Below, one piece after another: positions 46,781 through 58,226 of a stretch of DNA of 64,000 nucleotides. Positions within the stretch are counted from its first letter, which is position 1. Each line of letters opens with the position of its first letter. The stretch spans positions 26,917,022-26,981,021 of the forward strand of contig CM033399.1 in the NCBI GenBank assembly GCA_019426215.1, read 5' to 3'. The notes beneath the pieces are model-generated. The model saw nothing but the letters and a program-made list of their open reading frames with translations, searched no databases and had not been told where the DNA came from. This DNA comes from Buddleja alternifolia. Lineage: Eukaryota; Streptophyta; Magnoliopsida; Lamiales; Scrophulariaceae. Position numbers and translations under genes: made by a program.

Positions 46781-47254
46781 TATATTATTTTATGTATTGA
46801 TGTCTCGTTGTAGTTTCGGAAGCTTATTGGACTGGGAAAATATTCATAGAAATCTTAATATTAGTCTATCTAGTAGATTGAGGTTCGCGAGCCAATTACG
46901 TGTACCATAATTCTTGTAGCACTCGTGAAATTAAGCAAACTTCAAGGGTTCAATTGAAATATTTAGAAAAATATCATTCCTCTATTCAATCATCAAGTAG
47001 AACATTGGCATAAGTAGTGTACTTCTCTTGTACTTCATAATGTACACATTTATATACAAATAAACACTATAAACAAGTTTCATTCACAATTGCCATCACT
47101 TCATATTAGACTCTCTCCACCTTTCCGGTTTTAGCCTTTCAACCACCATCATCAACCAATTCAACCACCACCATCCCTGAATACATAGGCTCTGTAATTC
47201 TTCAGTTTATGTCCAAAACCTCTTGAAATTCTACCACGAAATCAAGAAACTATT

Positions 47255-47495
47255 ATGAGCAAGAGTTGTGCAGTATCAATTCCAGCAATGACAATAGACC
47301 GGCGGATATCCTAACCAAAGCCGGTTGTAATGCACAGCTCAATAAGATTATGTCACCGACGAGCAACTTGTTAGATGCCCTCGAGCAGGATAGGCAAGGT
47401 GTTAAATGGTCTAGAATTGTTAGACATGACCTTGGCATGTCAGGATAGTCCGATAGGATAGCCCCCTCTCCCCGTTACAAAAAAAAAAAAAGAAG
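47255..47495 (+). pseudogene. Possible LINE 3' end fragment in the gypsy LTR
   Basis: The + strand reads a short frame with SNDNRPADILTKAG and a stop (47446-47448), then ~30 bp and an A-rich tail (47477-47503). An RNase H-like tail motif followed by poly(A) is what a 5'-truncated LINE leaves. No target duplication was found and the fragment is short, so this is weak. Confidence 0.35.
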
Positions 47496-49849
47496 AAAAA
47501 AAGAAATTGACTTTCCCTTGACCTGATCATACATGCAAGGACATGATTCTAAACCTATCTATGTTTAGATGCATTTAATGGTGAGTATTTCTGGAAATCA
47601 TTACAGAATAGGTCCAGAATCAATCATCAAAGTATCTCTGCAACAATGCCGTTTTTCAGACCCGAAAACTGTCCTCCCTTTCGTTTGGCCTGAAACTCAC
47701 CTTTTCGTGGCCCAATTTCTTAATAAAAACCATCAATGGAAGCTTATTGAGTCTAGATATTGTTAGTGATGAGTTTTTCGGAAAAATGTTATGAAAATAG
47801 TTCAAAGACGGCCAAAAACCACCACTGCCCGTGGCCCTGTTTTAAGTTCCAGAAACTTTCCTCCAAGTTCTTTTGGCCCGAAATGACCCTTCCTGTGGTT
47901 CAATTGTACATGCAATACCATGTTGCAAATCCCTTTAAGTTTATATGTTAATTATGGTTTGAAATATGTAAATCCAAAGTCTATTGTAACCGGAAAATAG
48001 ACTTGTTTGTAGGCTGCCAGGATTTAGCCTGTAACTGGCAATTTAGGGCCTTCACTTCAAGGGCCTGATTTATCACATTTATGACAGGTTTCAAATATGA
48101 GGTTTTCACCAGAGCAAGATAAGTTTTTGGAGAATCAATGAGTAATAAGTTTTAGTGTTGAATGTGACGTTGAAGGGATGAAAACATGGTAACGGCGGAG
48201 ATGCGCGATGTTCGGAGAAGGCGCATGGTAGATCTAATTGAATTAACATTGTTCCCGATCAACAATGGAGTTTCATGATTCTGGACCGGACCCTATTTTG
48301 CATCATGTTAACTACTAGGTAAACGTTGGGTAAGATAGCTTAGCTTAACCTTTGGTAATTCATGTGAACAGTCGAGTCATATTGAATAGGTATTTTCCAA
48401 AGACTTGTATTGTGATCATTCTATTGATTACATCCTTATTTGGAATAGGTGCTTGCTTTATGAGACATTTTAAGGAAACACGGTTAGAAAATTTGGTAGT
48501 GTCAGAGATGGGGACGATCATGATTAGCTCGGAAGAGTACTGTGAGTTGCCTCTCAAAATTATAGTTATTTGTCTTTCAAAATTGGAAGGAATTTTTATC
48601 ACGTCGTATAATATATCTATATACTTGCATCGTGCTTTGATACTTCACTTGAAAATGAGTTTCAACACTTTCCAAATCAAATCATGAACTAATTTTAAAT
48701 TAACCATCTCATGTTGTCAACTTTAACTACATGAATTATTTCAAAAGCATATGTTACGAGAATAAAATTTCAAGCAACTTTTGTGAAAATGATTTCAATG
48801 AAAACCTTTCTTTACTAAATTTCTTGAAAACTGTTTGATGAAAATGAATATTCATCGTGAGACAAAAGATTACTATTGCATCAATCGTGATGTACGTGAT
48901 TGCATATTGTACGTGGTTAAGAGTCGGGCATGGATAGGGCAGGGTTCAGCTGGTCAAGCATGAGCTTGCGGTCTTAAACGGTTCCTGCTATCCACGAACA
49001 AAATCCCAACACCTAAAGACGGAGTGTTCTGAGTGCAAGGTAAAGTGAATTGTGGCATACTGGGGATATGACCAATCAGACATCGCGAGCATGCGTGAGG
49101 AGGTATAAGGTGTTGGGTTTTAAGCCGCGTGTTCAGGGGTGATAAGGGAGAAGCAGCTGGACCCAAAGAGCCATGAGTAAGTCATTGGACGCGATGGTGT
49201 TGCTAACATGGCCCCCTCCTGTTTAAGTGTGCCATGAACATGTTACTTGTATTGAATTGCATACTGTTTAAATGCATAGAATGAAACTTCAGTATCATGT
49301 CACTGATTCTTGAACTGTTCTTGTGAACAAAATTCGATTTTCACTCATGCTTTCAATTATCTTTGAACAAAACTTTATCATGCATACACTAAGGTTTTGG
49401 AGTCATACCATTTAATGCTTAACTGTTTTATGCATTTAAATGTCATTTTAATTCGCGTTTCTGATGATCTTTTGAAAAATAAAATTATTATTGTTTTCAC
49501 CTCATTAATTTATTATTTTTAGGTCTAAAAACCATTTTAAGCATCTTTCACAGAAACACTAACGCTCACTAAGCCTTTGCTTATGTAGTTCACTTCTTCC
49601 TTCTAGTTAGAGGTGACTTGAGTAGTGGGACTGGCTCGGAGGATCATGAGTGTAGACATGGATAACCCTAGACGTGATCATTGTAGATTAAGACATGGAT
49701 AGTAAGTTAACTTTATCTGGTTGATGGTGTTAGGGTTGGGAACCTACTATAAGTTAAGTCGTTTGGAAATTTTGATTGAACGGTTGTTTTGATAGACTCA
49801 CGCTTTCAGATTTTGGCCCCTTAGGGACTGAATTTAGGGTGTGACAGAG

Positions 49850-49861
49850 TGGTATTAGAGC
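49850..49861 (+). promoter_or_regulatory. Primer binding site of the gypsy-type element
   Basis: TGGTATTAGAGC differs by one base from the initiator-Met primer site TGGTATCAGAGC and lies 3 bp after the LTR end. Confidence 0.8.
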
Positions 49862-51060
49862 TTGGGCTAGTGCCTGAGCTACACTGGGATAAGATCTTTG
49901 GACTTAGAGAGTAATGAATTCTAAGTTAAGCTAATGGTATTGAGGGGTGAATTGCTGATAAGATATTAGTTCAACGATGTTGAACTGTGGTACATCAATG
50001 CTTTGGACGCATTCGATATGTGTTTTCGCTAAGCCGAAATGAGTTCCTTGGATTCAATTTGTACTTTGAAGAAGGACATGTTATACTTAGGTTACTAGAA
50101 AACTATAAGTTGCGTTAGATTGAAGATAATTCAGATATTCTGGATAAATAATAGAGTAAGTATACAAGGATCAAAACAACACCGGAGTTTAGATTTTAGT
50201 ATGAATTTGATTAGCAAGTATTATAGTATGGCGTCAATAGTTATCATTATTATCACGATGAGTGCTTTAAATCATTTCATCTCATTGAACTCATATAGTC
50301 CCTCAGTTGTAGATCGAGCACCACGCTCTTTACCATCAAGGATACAATGTAATTTCCTTTACCTAGTCGTTCCTTTTCGAATGGATACCAGTCACGTAAA
50401 ACAATCAATATTGTTGATTATTTTTTTTGTTTACGAAGCTAAGCTATAGTTATCGAGGCTAAGCTAGAAGAATTGCAGTAGGTCATAACATGGAGGCAAT
50501 GAAAGTTTCTAGTATGAGGAAGAGAAGTAAGATGACTTTGCAGGTGACCTTGTAATGGTAAATAATTCTCCATATCGAAGAATGGACGTGCATCATGTCG
50601 TGCAAGCCTACTTCAATGTCAAGTCAGAAAAGGCTAAAATAGTGAATGGGGATTGCGTCATTTCATTCTGCTATACTACTCCATCCTTTGTCTTGTACTG
50701 ATCGTGTGGAGTGAGGTAAACATGTTAGGAACCATCTCATAAAGGGTGATTTGCCTTGCTTCATAGAGGAGGGAGGATTTCTATTAGCCAATATAGATTT
50801 ACTTTTCCACATTGCTTTCTTGTACCTCATTTCAAACCAACTTTTATGGACCCATGCCTCTTTAATATGTTCAGGATCTAGTAAACTCCATTATTGAAAG
50901 TTATGTTTCTTTCATAATTTCGAAACTCTCGTCTTCGGAACTCCTTGTTGTTCATAATTTAATTCTTGAGAATTTTACTCCTCCGCATTTTTTTTGACAT
51001 CCACTCATTAAAAGTCTCTCAAGGTTATGTTTTATGATTCTATTTGTGAGTTTCATTACT
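49862..51060 (+). other. Deleted interior of the gypsy-type element
   Basis: This leader-like sequence has no Gag or Pol motif on either strand. The ORF at 50120-50449 has no known domain. The start of the right LTR within about 50900-51070 was not resolved. Confidence 0.45.
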
Positions 51061-51209
51061 TATATGTTTGGTTGACGTTATTAGGGCTGTGACCCTACTA
51101 GATAAATTGTTGAAAGTGTGTTAGATTTTGGAATGGATTACTTTATTGAAAGATTCACGCTTTTAGTTTAGGCCCCTTTCAGGGTTGAAAATCTGAGCGT
51201 GACACATAG

Positions 51210-51793
51210 ATTTGAAAGATGACTACCATGTCTCATGGGCAAAAGTCTTCCTTTAGGGTTATGCATCTGATATCTTTTAAGGACTTTCTCTAGGTAGAAT
51301 GCTTGGGAGAGTCCTATCATTTTATTCGCTCTATTTCTATATAGGCGAATTCCTAGAATATAGGTAGCTTCTTCCAAATTTTTCATGGAGAACGTGCTTG
51401 AGAGCCATGTCTTGACTTACGTTAATAAGCCTATGTCATTCTTTATAAGTAGTATGTCATCTACATATAGAACCAGGAATGTTAACTTGCTCCCACCGAC
51501 CATTTTGTAGACACATGGTTCGTCTTCATTCTTGATGAAGCCATATTTCCTTGCTTCTTCATGAAACCGTAGATTCCAGCTATGAGAGGCTTTCTTTAGT
51601 CCATAAATGGATCTATTGAGTTTACAAACTTTATGAGAATCTGCTTCGGATATGAAGCCCCCGGGTTGTTGCATTGTTGCATATAAATGTCCTCGAGGTA
51701 TCTATTTAGAAATGCGGTCTTCACATCCATTTTTCAGATTTCATAATCTAAATTTGCAGCTATGGCTAGCAGAATTCTAATAGATTTGATAAG
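51210..51793 (-). pseudogene. pol: Copia reverse transcriptase, N-terminal half (large minus-strand element)
   Basis: Right to left: [32 protein letters not shown] (51675-51793), then VCKLNRSIYGLKKASHSWN and the catalytic LYVDDILLI (YVDD near 51445) at 51417-51674, then EEATYILGIRLYRNR with GLSQAFYLEKVLKRY at 51210-51386. It joins, across the gypsy insertion, with 45953. Frame changes occur near 51400 and 51670. Integrase, protease and gag, which should lie to the right, are missing and a Sirevirus-like element abuts at about 51793. Confidence 0.86.
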
Positions 51794-53111
51794 TGATGTA
51801 TACTATGTTTAAGGTCTTAAGCATAATTTATTAAGCATAAGTCAATTTTGTGATAAAGGCTTTGAAGTCAAATTTTCAAGCAACTTTTGCTATATTAATG
51901 ACGCTAAGACTAAATCTACTAAATTGAAAGGTAAAAGAACAAACAATGTAAATTTGGTAGATTGGGGTTCAACAATAGATAACAACCCTACATGTTTTGT
52001 TGCTAAAAGTCAAAATGAATTGGGTTGGTTATGACATAGAAAAATGAATCACCTCAACTTTAAGGCAATCTCTCAGTTAATATCGCTAAATCTAGTAGAG
52101 GGATTACCTAAAGGTTCCTTTCACAAAAATCGCTTATGTGATGCAGGTCAAATGGGTAAACAAGTGAAATTAACTTTTAAGAAGAAACCTCATCTATCCA
52201 CGTCTAGAGTTCTTGAACTATTGTATTTAGATTTGTTTGGTCCTATTCAAATCATGAGCGTTAGTGGTGAAATGTATTCGCTAGTAATAGTTGATGATTT
52301 CTCTCGCTATACATGGGTAGAATTCTTAGCGACCAAAGATGAAACTAGTGTCAAGCTCACAGCGCTAATTTGTTAATTACAAACTTCGAAAGATTTAAAT
52401 GTGACGAGAATTAGAAGCGATAGAGGAACTGAATTTGTTAACCATATTGTTGAGATGTTTTGTGCAGATATTGGAATACTTCATGAGTATTCTGCTCCTA
52501 GAACACCTCAACAAAATGGAGTGACTGACTGACGGAACAGAACGCTTAAAGAAGCCACTAGGAAAATGTTAACAGAGTCCAAGCTACCTCAAAGGTTTTG
52601 GGCCAAAGCAATCAATACCGCTTGCTACACTTAGAACCGGTGTATGATCAACAAGCAACATAAAAAGACTCCATATAAATTGTGGAAGGGACGTAAGCCA
52701 AACATTTCATATTTTCATGTATTTGGTTCAAAATGTTTCATTCATAATAATAGATCCCACAATCTAAAGACATTTGATCCTAATGCGGACGAGGAAATCT
52801 TCCTAGGCTACGCCAAGAATGGAAAAATTTTTCGCATCCTAAATAAGATCAAATCAAAGGTAGAAGAATCCATTCATGTTGTGTTTGATGATGCTAACCA
52901 AGAATCGAGTATGGTTAATGTTGATGATGTAGGAATTGAAGATCTTGCCCAACAAGCGTCACAAATCAATCTTGGTGATGATAGTGATGATGATGAGGAC
53001 GATGAGATCTTTGTGCCCAATCCTAAGGTTACTCGTGAGGTTACTATTGATGATCTTATAAGAAACGCTGATGATCATGAAGAGAATGATCATCAAGAGC
53101 AATGTAAATGA
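51793..53111 (+). pseudogene. pol: Sirevirus-like integrase region of pol
   Basis: A single frame with four or more stops. The linker SDVYYV*GLKHNLLSISQ is at 51793. The pre-integrase zinc motif is damaged (HRKMNHLNF, with RLCDAGQMGK for the CxxC pair). The core shows YLDLFGPIQ (about 52226), IRSDRGTEF (about 52410), and PQQNGVTD then RNRTLKEATRKML (about 52509). The end carries PYKLWKGRKPNISYFHVFGSKCF and the acidic DDSDDDEDDE linker. Stops at about 52032-52034, 52374-52376, 52531-52533 and 52632-52634 include TGA/TAG where Trp is expected. Confidence 0.88.
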
Positions 53112-54817
53112 TGCAGCGACTGCTCAAGAGGGATAAGCGTTTGATAATCAAGAGTCTCTCAACCTGTTCCAACTCGATCAAAAATAGCTTAGAGATCATC
53201 CACCAGAGTTAGTTATTGGGGATATTGGAGCACCTTTTAGAACTAGGGCCGCTACAATCAATGAAGGCATGTTCGCAATTTTTCTTTCTCAAATGGAACC
53301 AAAGAAAGTGGATGAAGCGCTCAGTGATTCAAGTTGGGTAGAAGTGATGCAAGAGAAGCTTAACCAATTTGAGAAAAGTAAGGTTTGGACGCTAGTACTA
53401 AGACCAACTCACCAAGGAGTTATTGGGACTAGATGGGTTTTTTTGGAACAAAATTGGATAAAGATGGTATTGTTATAAGAAACAAGGCCAGACTAGTCTC
53501 TCAGGGTTATTGCCAAGAAGAGGGTATTGATTTTGATGAAACGTATGCCCCAGTAGTCCGTCTAGAAGAGATTCAGATGTTCCTGGCATTTGCAGCATTC
53601 AACACGTTCACAGTGTATCAAATGGACGTGAAGAGTGCATTCCTAAATGGTAAACTCCAACGAGAAGTATACGTGGAGCAACCCCCAGGATTCATTAAAA
53701 CCATGGCAAAAATATGGTCTACAAATTGGATAAGGCACTCTATGGCCTTAAACAAGCACCAAGAGCATGGTATGACACTCTCTCTATCTTCTTTATAGGC
53801 AAAGGATTTTCAAAAGGCAGTGTTGATATAACGTTATTTAAAATTACCCATAATGAAGATATTCTCTTAGTCCAAATTTATGTTGATGATATAATATTCG
53901 GATCTACTAATAAGCGATTGTGTGAGAAATTTTCAAAAATGGTGCAAGATCAATTTGAAATGAACATGATGGGTGAATTAACTTTCTTCTTAGGGTTACA
54001 AGTTAAACAACTCCCTAATGACATATTTATAAACCAAGCTAAATATGCAAGAGGTATGATTAAAAAATTCGGTATGTAAAATGCATCATCTTCAAAAATT
54101 CCAATGAGCCAAATACTTAAGTTACATAAAGATGAAAGTGGGAAGAAAATTGATATCAATAATTGTAGGGGTATCATTGGATCACTTCTTTATCTTACCA
54201 CTAGTAGACATGATATTATGTTTTTGGTATGAATGTGTGCACGCTTTCAAGCTGATCCAAAAGAGAAACACTTAATTGCTACCAAGAGAATCCTTAAATA
54301 CCTAAAAGGTACACAAAATATGGGCTTATGGTATCCAAGAGACTCTCATTTTGAACTAATTGGTTATTCAGACGCAGATTTTGCAGGATGCAAAATAGAT
54401 AGAAAAAGCACTAGTGGTACATGTCAATTTCTAGGTGATAGATTCATTTCATGGCATAGTAAGAAACAACAATCCATAGTGACTTCTACCACTGAGGCAG
54501 AGTATGTAGCCGCTGGAAGCTGTTGTGCACAAATCCTTTGGATGAGTCAACAACTTAAAGATTATGGAATCCTCTTAGGTCCTACCCCAATCTATTGTGA
54601 TAACCAAAGCGCTTTAGCTATGACCCAAAACCCAGTTCTTCATTCTAGAACTCAACACATTGACATTCGCTACCATTTTTTGCGTGACCATGTTCAAAAG
54701 AAAGATATCTCCATGCATTTTGTTGGAACTGACAAACAATTGGTAGATATCTTCACAAAAGTGCTCAACGAACAATGCTTTCTCACTTTGAGAAGTGAAC
54801 TAGGTAGATTGATTTAA
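53112..54817 (+). pseudogene. pol: Sirevirus-like reverse transcriptase-RNase H
   Basis: The fragments in three frames are consistent with one RVT_2 domain. EALSDSSWVEVMQEKLNQF is near 53310, then after a shift [22 protein letters not shown] and [13 protein letters not shown] (53500-53650), then after another shift [14 protein letters not shown] and the catalytic YVDD (about 53880-53891). RNase H continues in the same frame after stops near 54077 and 54228, with YSDADFAGCKIDRKSTSGTC, STTEAEYVAAGSC, YCDNQSAL and the FTKVLNEQ end. It closes at TAA 54815-54817. At least two indels and two stops make it inactive. Confidence 0.9.
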
Positions 54818-55658
54818 ACGCTTAATCATGAAGCATCATATTTTTATAGGCATATAATTTAGGGGGAATCCACTTTATTAATATGTCTATAGCGTTTTTC
54901 AAATTGAAATGATTATCAATTTTAGAGGGAACTTTAAAATTGTACTTATTCCAATCAGTAAGTGATTATGATCAAAAATGACTTTGAAAATTTTATACAT
55001 TGATCATTAGTGTTTACTTTATGCATGAAAATTTGATCGCTCATAAAATAGAAGGTTTCATTTCCAAACAGCGATTAAATTTTATTCGAGTTAACTTCAA
55101 AAAGACTTCAGCGTGAAGAATATTCCCACTTAAAAGCTAAGTAACTTTTCCAGAAAAACATGCATTGTTTTCATCGCTAGAGGGTAGCGTGTGGATAAGT
55201 CCAAAAGATAAGATTGATAACTGCCCACATGTCCCCATCACATCAAATTGACGATTTTTGACCACTATCCAAAATAGGCGGTTCAGCATGTGTACTTGCT
55301 TGGGTACGTGTCAGTGAACTAACAGCCGCTGAAAATTTCAAAAATTTAAACATTTTTGAAAAAGTAACTGCGGATTTCAAAGTTTATTATTTACAACAGT
55401 TGATCTAATTTTTCGCCTCATTTAAATCCATCTTTATTATTAAACGACCCAGATTCAATGAATTTCATTTCCAAATTAACTGCTTTTACACGTGGCACTA
55501 ATCAAAGCAATTGAGGAGTTACTTTTGCCCTCTATTTAAACCCCTTGAAGTTTTACAGAAAATTTTTATCACTTCCAAAATCTCTTGCTGTAAAAGTTCG
55601 TCTTCTTTCTAAGGCAAAAAATTTATTCTCTCTCCTCAAAAGTTCTTCAAACTCTTCA
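54818..55658 (+). other. Noncoding spacer between pol and the extra ORF
   Basis: AT-rich, about 840 bp, without a domain. It could hold the promoter or splice acceptor needed to express the downstream ORF; a TTTAAACCCC stretch lies near 55534, about 125 bp before the first ATG. Confidence 0.45.
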
Positions 55659-56911
55659 ATGGCCTACCAAAGTCATCTTCTTCTACTGCCAGAAAAGCTA
55701 CCAAACTTATGGGTTTCAACGCAGGTTTCTTCCTTAACTGGGACTACCTGTTCAGTAACCAAAACTTTCCGATTAGGGAAATTCTTACTCTCATTGATGA
55801 ATCCGGCCTAAAAAACCTTTTGACCTCTCATTCTCTTCTGCATGAGGATGAAGTTAAATATTTCTTCAAGAATGCAGTCGTTTCTGCAGACGACAACTCC
55901 ATTACTTGCTCCTTTCCCTCTCTTGAAACCCTTTTTGTTCGTACTGCAAAACTGATCGCCAACCTTCTGCAACGGCGGTCCGAGGGATGCGAAGTGGAAG
56001 ACGTGGCCATGGGTGCTTCAACCAAGGTGTGGGAATTGGTTCGACGCGGTGAAGCAGATGCGAACTACTCATCAAATTTCAAGAAAAATGACATGAAAGG
56101 AGAATATGTCATTTTGGCTAACATCTGTGCAAAGATGAGAGAGTGCAGAAAAGGTTCCTTTGATAAGATATCGATAATCCAGTTTAAGATGATAATTGCT
56201 ATGTTAACCAGGCTAAAGGTCAACTGGGCTTTGTATGTTTTCAATCGCTTTAAGGCAGCGATGCAAATGTCCGTCAATCCCAATCCATACGGGATTTTGT
56301 TAAGTTTTCTTCTTAGCGCATGTGAACTCGCTACCTTCAAGGGATCCAAAGTGACGGCTACCAAGTTTTATGCAAGAAAATGATTGATGAGTTGTTGCAC
56401 CCCAAGCGTCGAGGTGGTGCAGTGGTTCCAAAAAAGGAGCGCGAGCGTCTCCTGGCTGAAGGCCTCGCTGAAGTGAAGGTCAAGTTTGTGGTGATGATGA
56501 GGATAAAGCGAGTTCCTCCTCTTCAGATGAGCCACAAAAAGTTGTTAAGCGACCCAAGAGAAAGGTTGCTGCGAAATTCGCTAAGCCATCCCAGCTAGCG
56601 AAGAAACAAAAGAACGGCAAGAAAGAGAAAAAGAAGGAAAAGTCTCCTTTCCCTCCCCCAGAGAAAACCCCTTCTTCCCCTCCAGCAACTACCATTTCAC
56701 CCGAGACGGAAGAAGAAGTGGAAGTGCCGCTTGCTCGTAAGCGCACGCCCTGGTCCACTCCAAGAAGTTCTACAAGCGTTCCAGCAGAACCAGCGCTTGA
56801 AGAATCTTCTAGTGTTCTACCTCCTCCTCCACCTTCTGAACCAATCGCTGAACCCATTGCAAAACCCGTTCCTGACGCTTTTTCAACAGAGTTAGCTAGC
56901 GATCGGGTTAA

Positions 56912-56981
56912 GTACTTGTCTTAGATATTTTATCCTTTCCTTGTGTTTTTCATTTTAACGCTAGGATGAATTATTTTTCAG
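56912..56981 (+). other. Putative intron 1 of the extra ORF (70 nt)
   Basis: Donor TTAA|GTACTTG, acceptor TTTTTCAG|GTATAG, T-rich inside with an in-frame TAG. Splicing joins AA to G as a Lys codon and restores an open frame on both sides (SDRVK then YREYIIQYVL). Confidence 0.65.
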
Positions 56982-57159
56982 GTATAGAGAATATATCATC
57001 CAGTATGTTCTGAATTTATTAGAAGGATTCAATATTCTTATACGTGCTGATCCCCTCACTTCTTTACCCCTTGAAGTTGAAGAAGTCCTGGAGCCTGAGG
57101 CTATGGAAACATAAGTTCTATAGATGAAGCGACTACTGTAGTCGAAGATAGTCCTCAGG

Positions 57160-57238
57160 GTAAGCGTTTATGTCTTTTATATCTCAATTTCTACTTTGTA
57201 GCAATCTTTTGTGTTTCTCAAAAGCTTGCATGTGTCAG
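57160..57238 (+). other. Putative intron 2 of the extra ORF (79 nt)
   Basis: Donor CAGG|GTAAGCG is close to the plant consensus; acceptor is GTGTCAG|CTCAAAG after a T-rich stretch. Splicing joins G to CT as an Ala codon (VVEDSPQ then AQSAQAVD). Confidence 0.7.
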
Positions 57239-58157
57239 CTCAAAGTGCACAAGCTGTTGATGCACCTCCCCATTCAGAGGCAGACCTAGATTTGGACGTT
57301 GATTTATCAATTGTGGTGGAAATTGCTAAAGAATTAGACCCTGACCTTCCTGATGCTGTAATCTCACCAGCAAAGGAAGTGAATGTGGATGCTGAGCAGT
57401 CGACAGAAGTGGCCGAGTTTATCCCCACACCAACCGGTCCTCCTCCCCAAGAGGTCCATTTCTTTCCCAGAGGATATACTGAAGATTTGGAGTATTATTA
57501 TGCCCTGAGAGAAACAAAGCATAGTCAATTGATTGATATGGAGCTCAAATTTCAAACTGCCCCCCACAATGCATCTCTTTCAGACACTCAGAAGTCTATT
57601 ATATTTGAAACGCTTGCAAATAGCAGAGTCACTACAATGAAAGAGATCATTGCTCGCTTGGAGTATTTGGAAACTCCACAAAAGGATCTGGCAGAGTTCG
57701 AGAGCAAACGCTTTCAAGAAGTCGGCAAGAGCATGGAACACAACTATCCATTCCGCCGAACTCATGTCTAGATAAGAAATTCTCACATGGGCGATTGGGG
57801 AAAGAATCCTGATGAAGAATAGTTGAACAAGATGGGCTATTTAGCACTCCCCAAGGTTGTCCATTCTAAAGCTAACCAATCTTTCGAGAAGCCGCTACAA
57901 CTATGGAAGGGAATGGGTGTTGTGCTTTAAGATCACCCTAACCTTACCAACTTTTTGATAGAGGATGAATCTAGAGAATTCCTTGCCAGAGTTTGGGCAA
58001 AAAATTATGTAGAAGAGAAGAAGAAATTCAAGAAACTGCTTGATACAAAGATTCATACAGAACTCGCTGAAACTCTTGAAAAACGCTGGATAATGGATAC
58101 ATCCAGATGGGTAGAGGAATTTGTTTTCCATTGTCATACTATTGATGAGATGATCAG

Positions 58158-58226
58158 GTATACATTTTTGTTCAATTTGGAAATAGAGTATAGGCGTAGA
58201 GTGTATGCCTTATTTTTGTTGTAGAG
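58158..58226 (+). other. Putative intron 3 of the extra ORF (69 nt)
   Basis: Donor ATCAG|GTATAC, acceptor TTGTAGAG|GCGCGAG. Splicing joins AG to G as Arg (IDEMIR then RESLVGPVDALPYF). The length is near the practical minimum for plant introns. Confidence 0.68.

Larger units (their letters stand above)
45959..51204 (+). mobile_element. Ty3/gypsy-type LTR element, internally deleted, + strand
   Basis: CATAG flanks both sides. The left LTR starts TCTAACACCCC (expected TG mutated to TC) and ends GTGTGACA at 49846. It is followed after 3 bp by TGGTATTAGAGC, an initiator-Met primer site. The right end repeats the LTR tail (GATTCACGCTTTTAG... to GAGCGTGACA at 51204). About 1.2-1.3 kb lies between, without gag or pol, so it is a deleted or non-autonomous copy. 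The LTR is ~3.1 kb after removing the nested MITE. LTR termini and primer site suit chromovirus-type (Tekay/Del-like) elements; that is inferred. Confidence 0.8.

Noticed and set aside
56480..56857. Minus-strand Gly/Ser-rich ORF
   Set aside because: Shadow of the Lys/Ser/Pro/Glu-rich linker of the + strand extra ORF.
57640..57850. Minus-strand ORFs opposite the extra ORF
   Set aside because: Shadow frames with no domain and no independent support.
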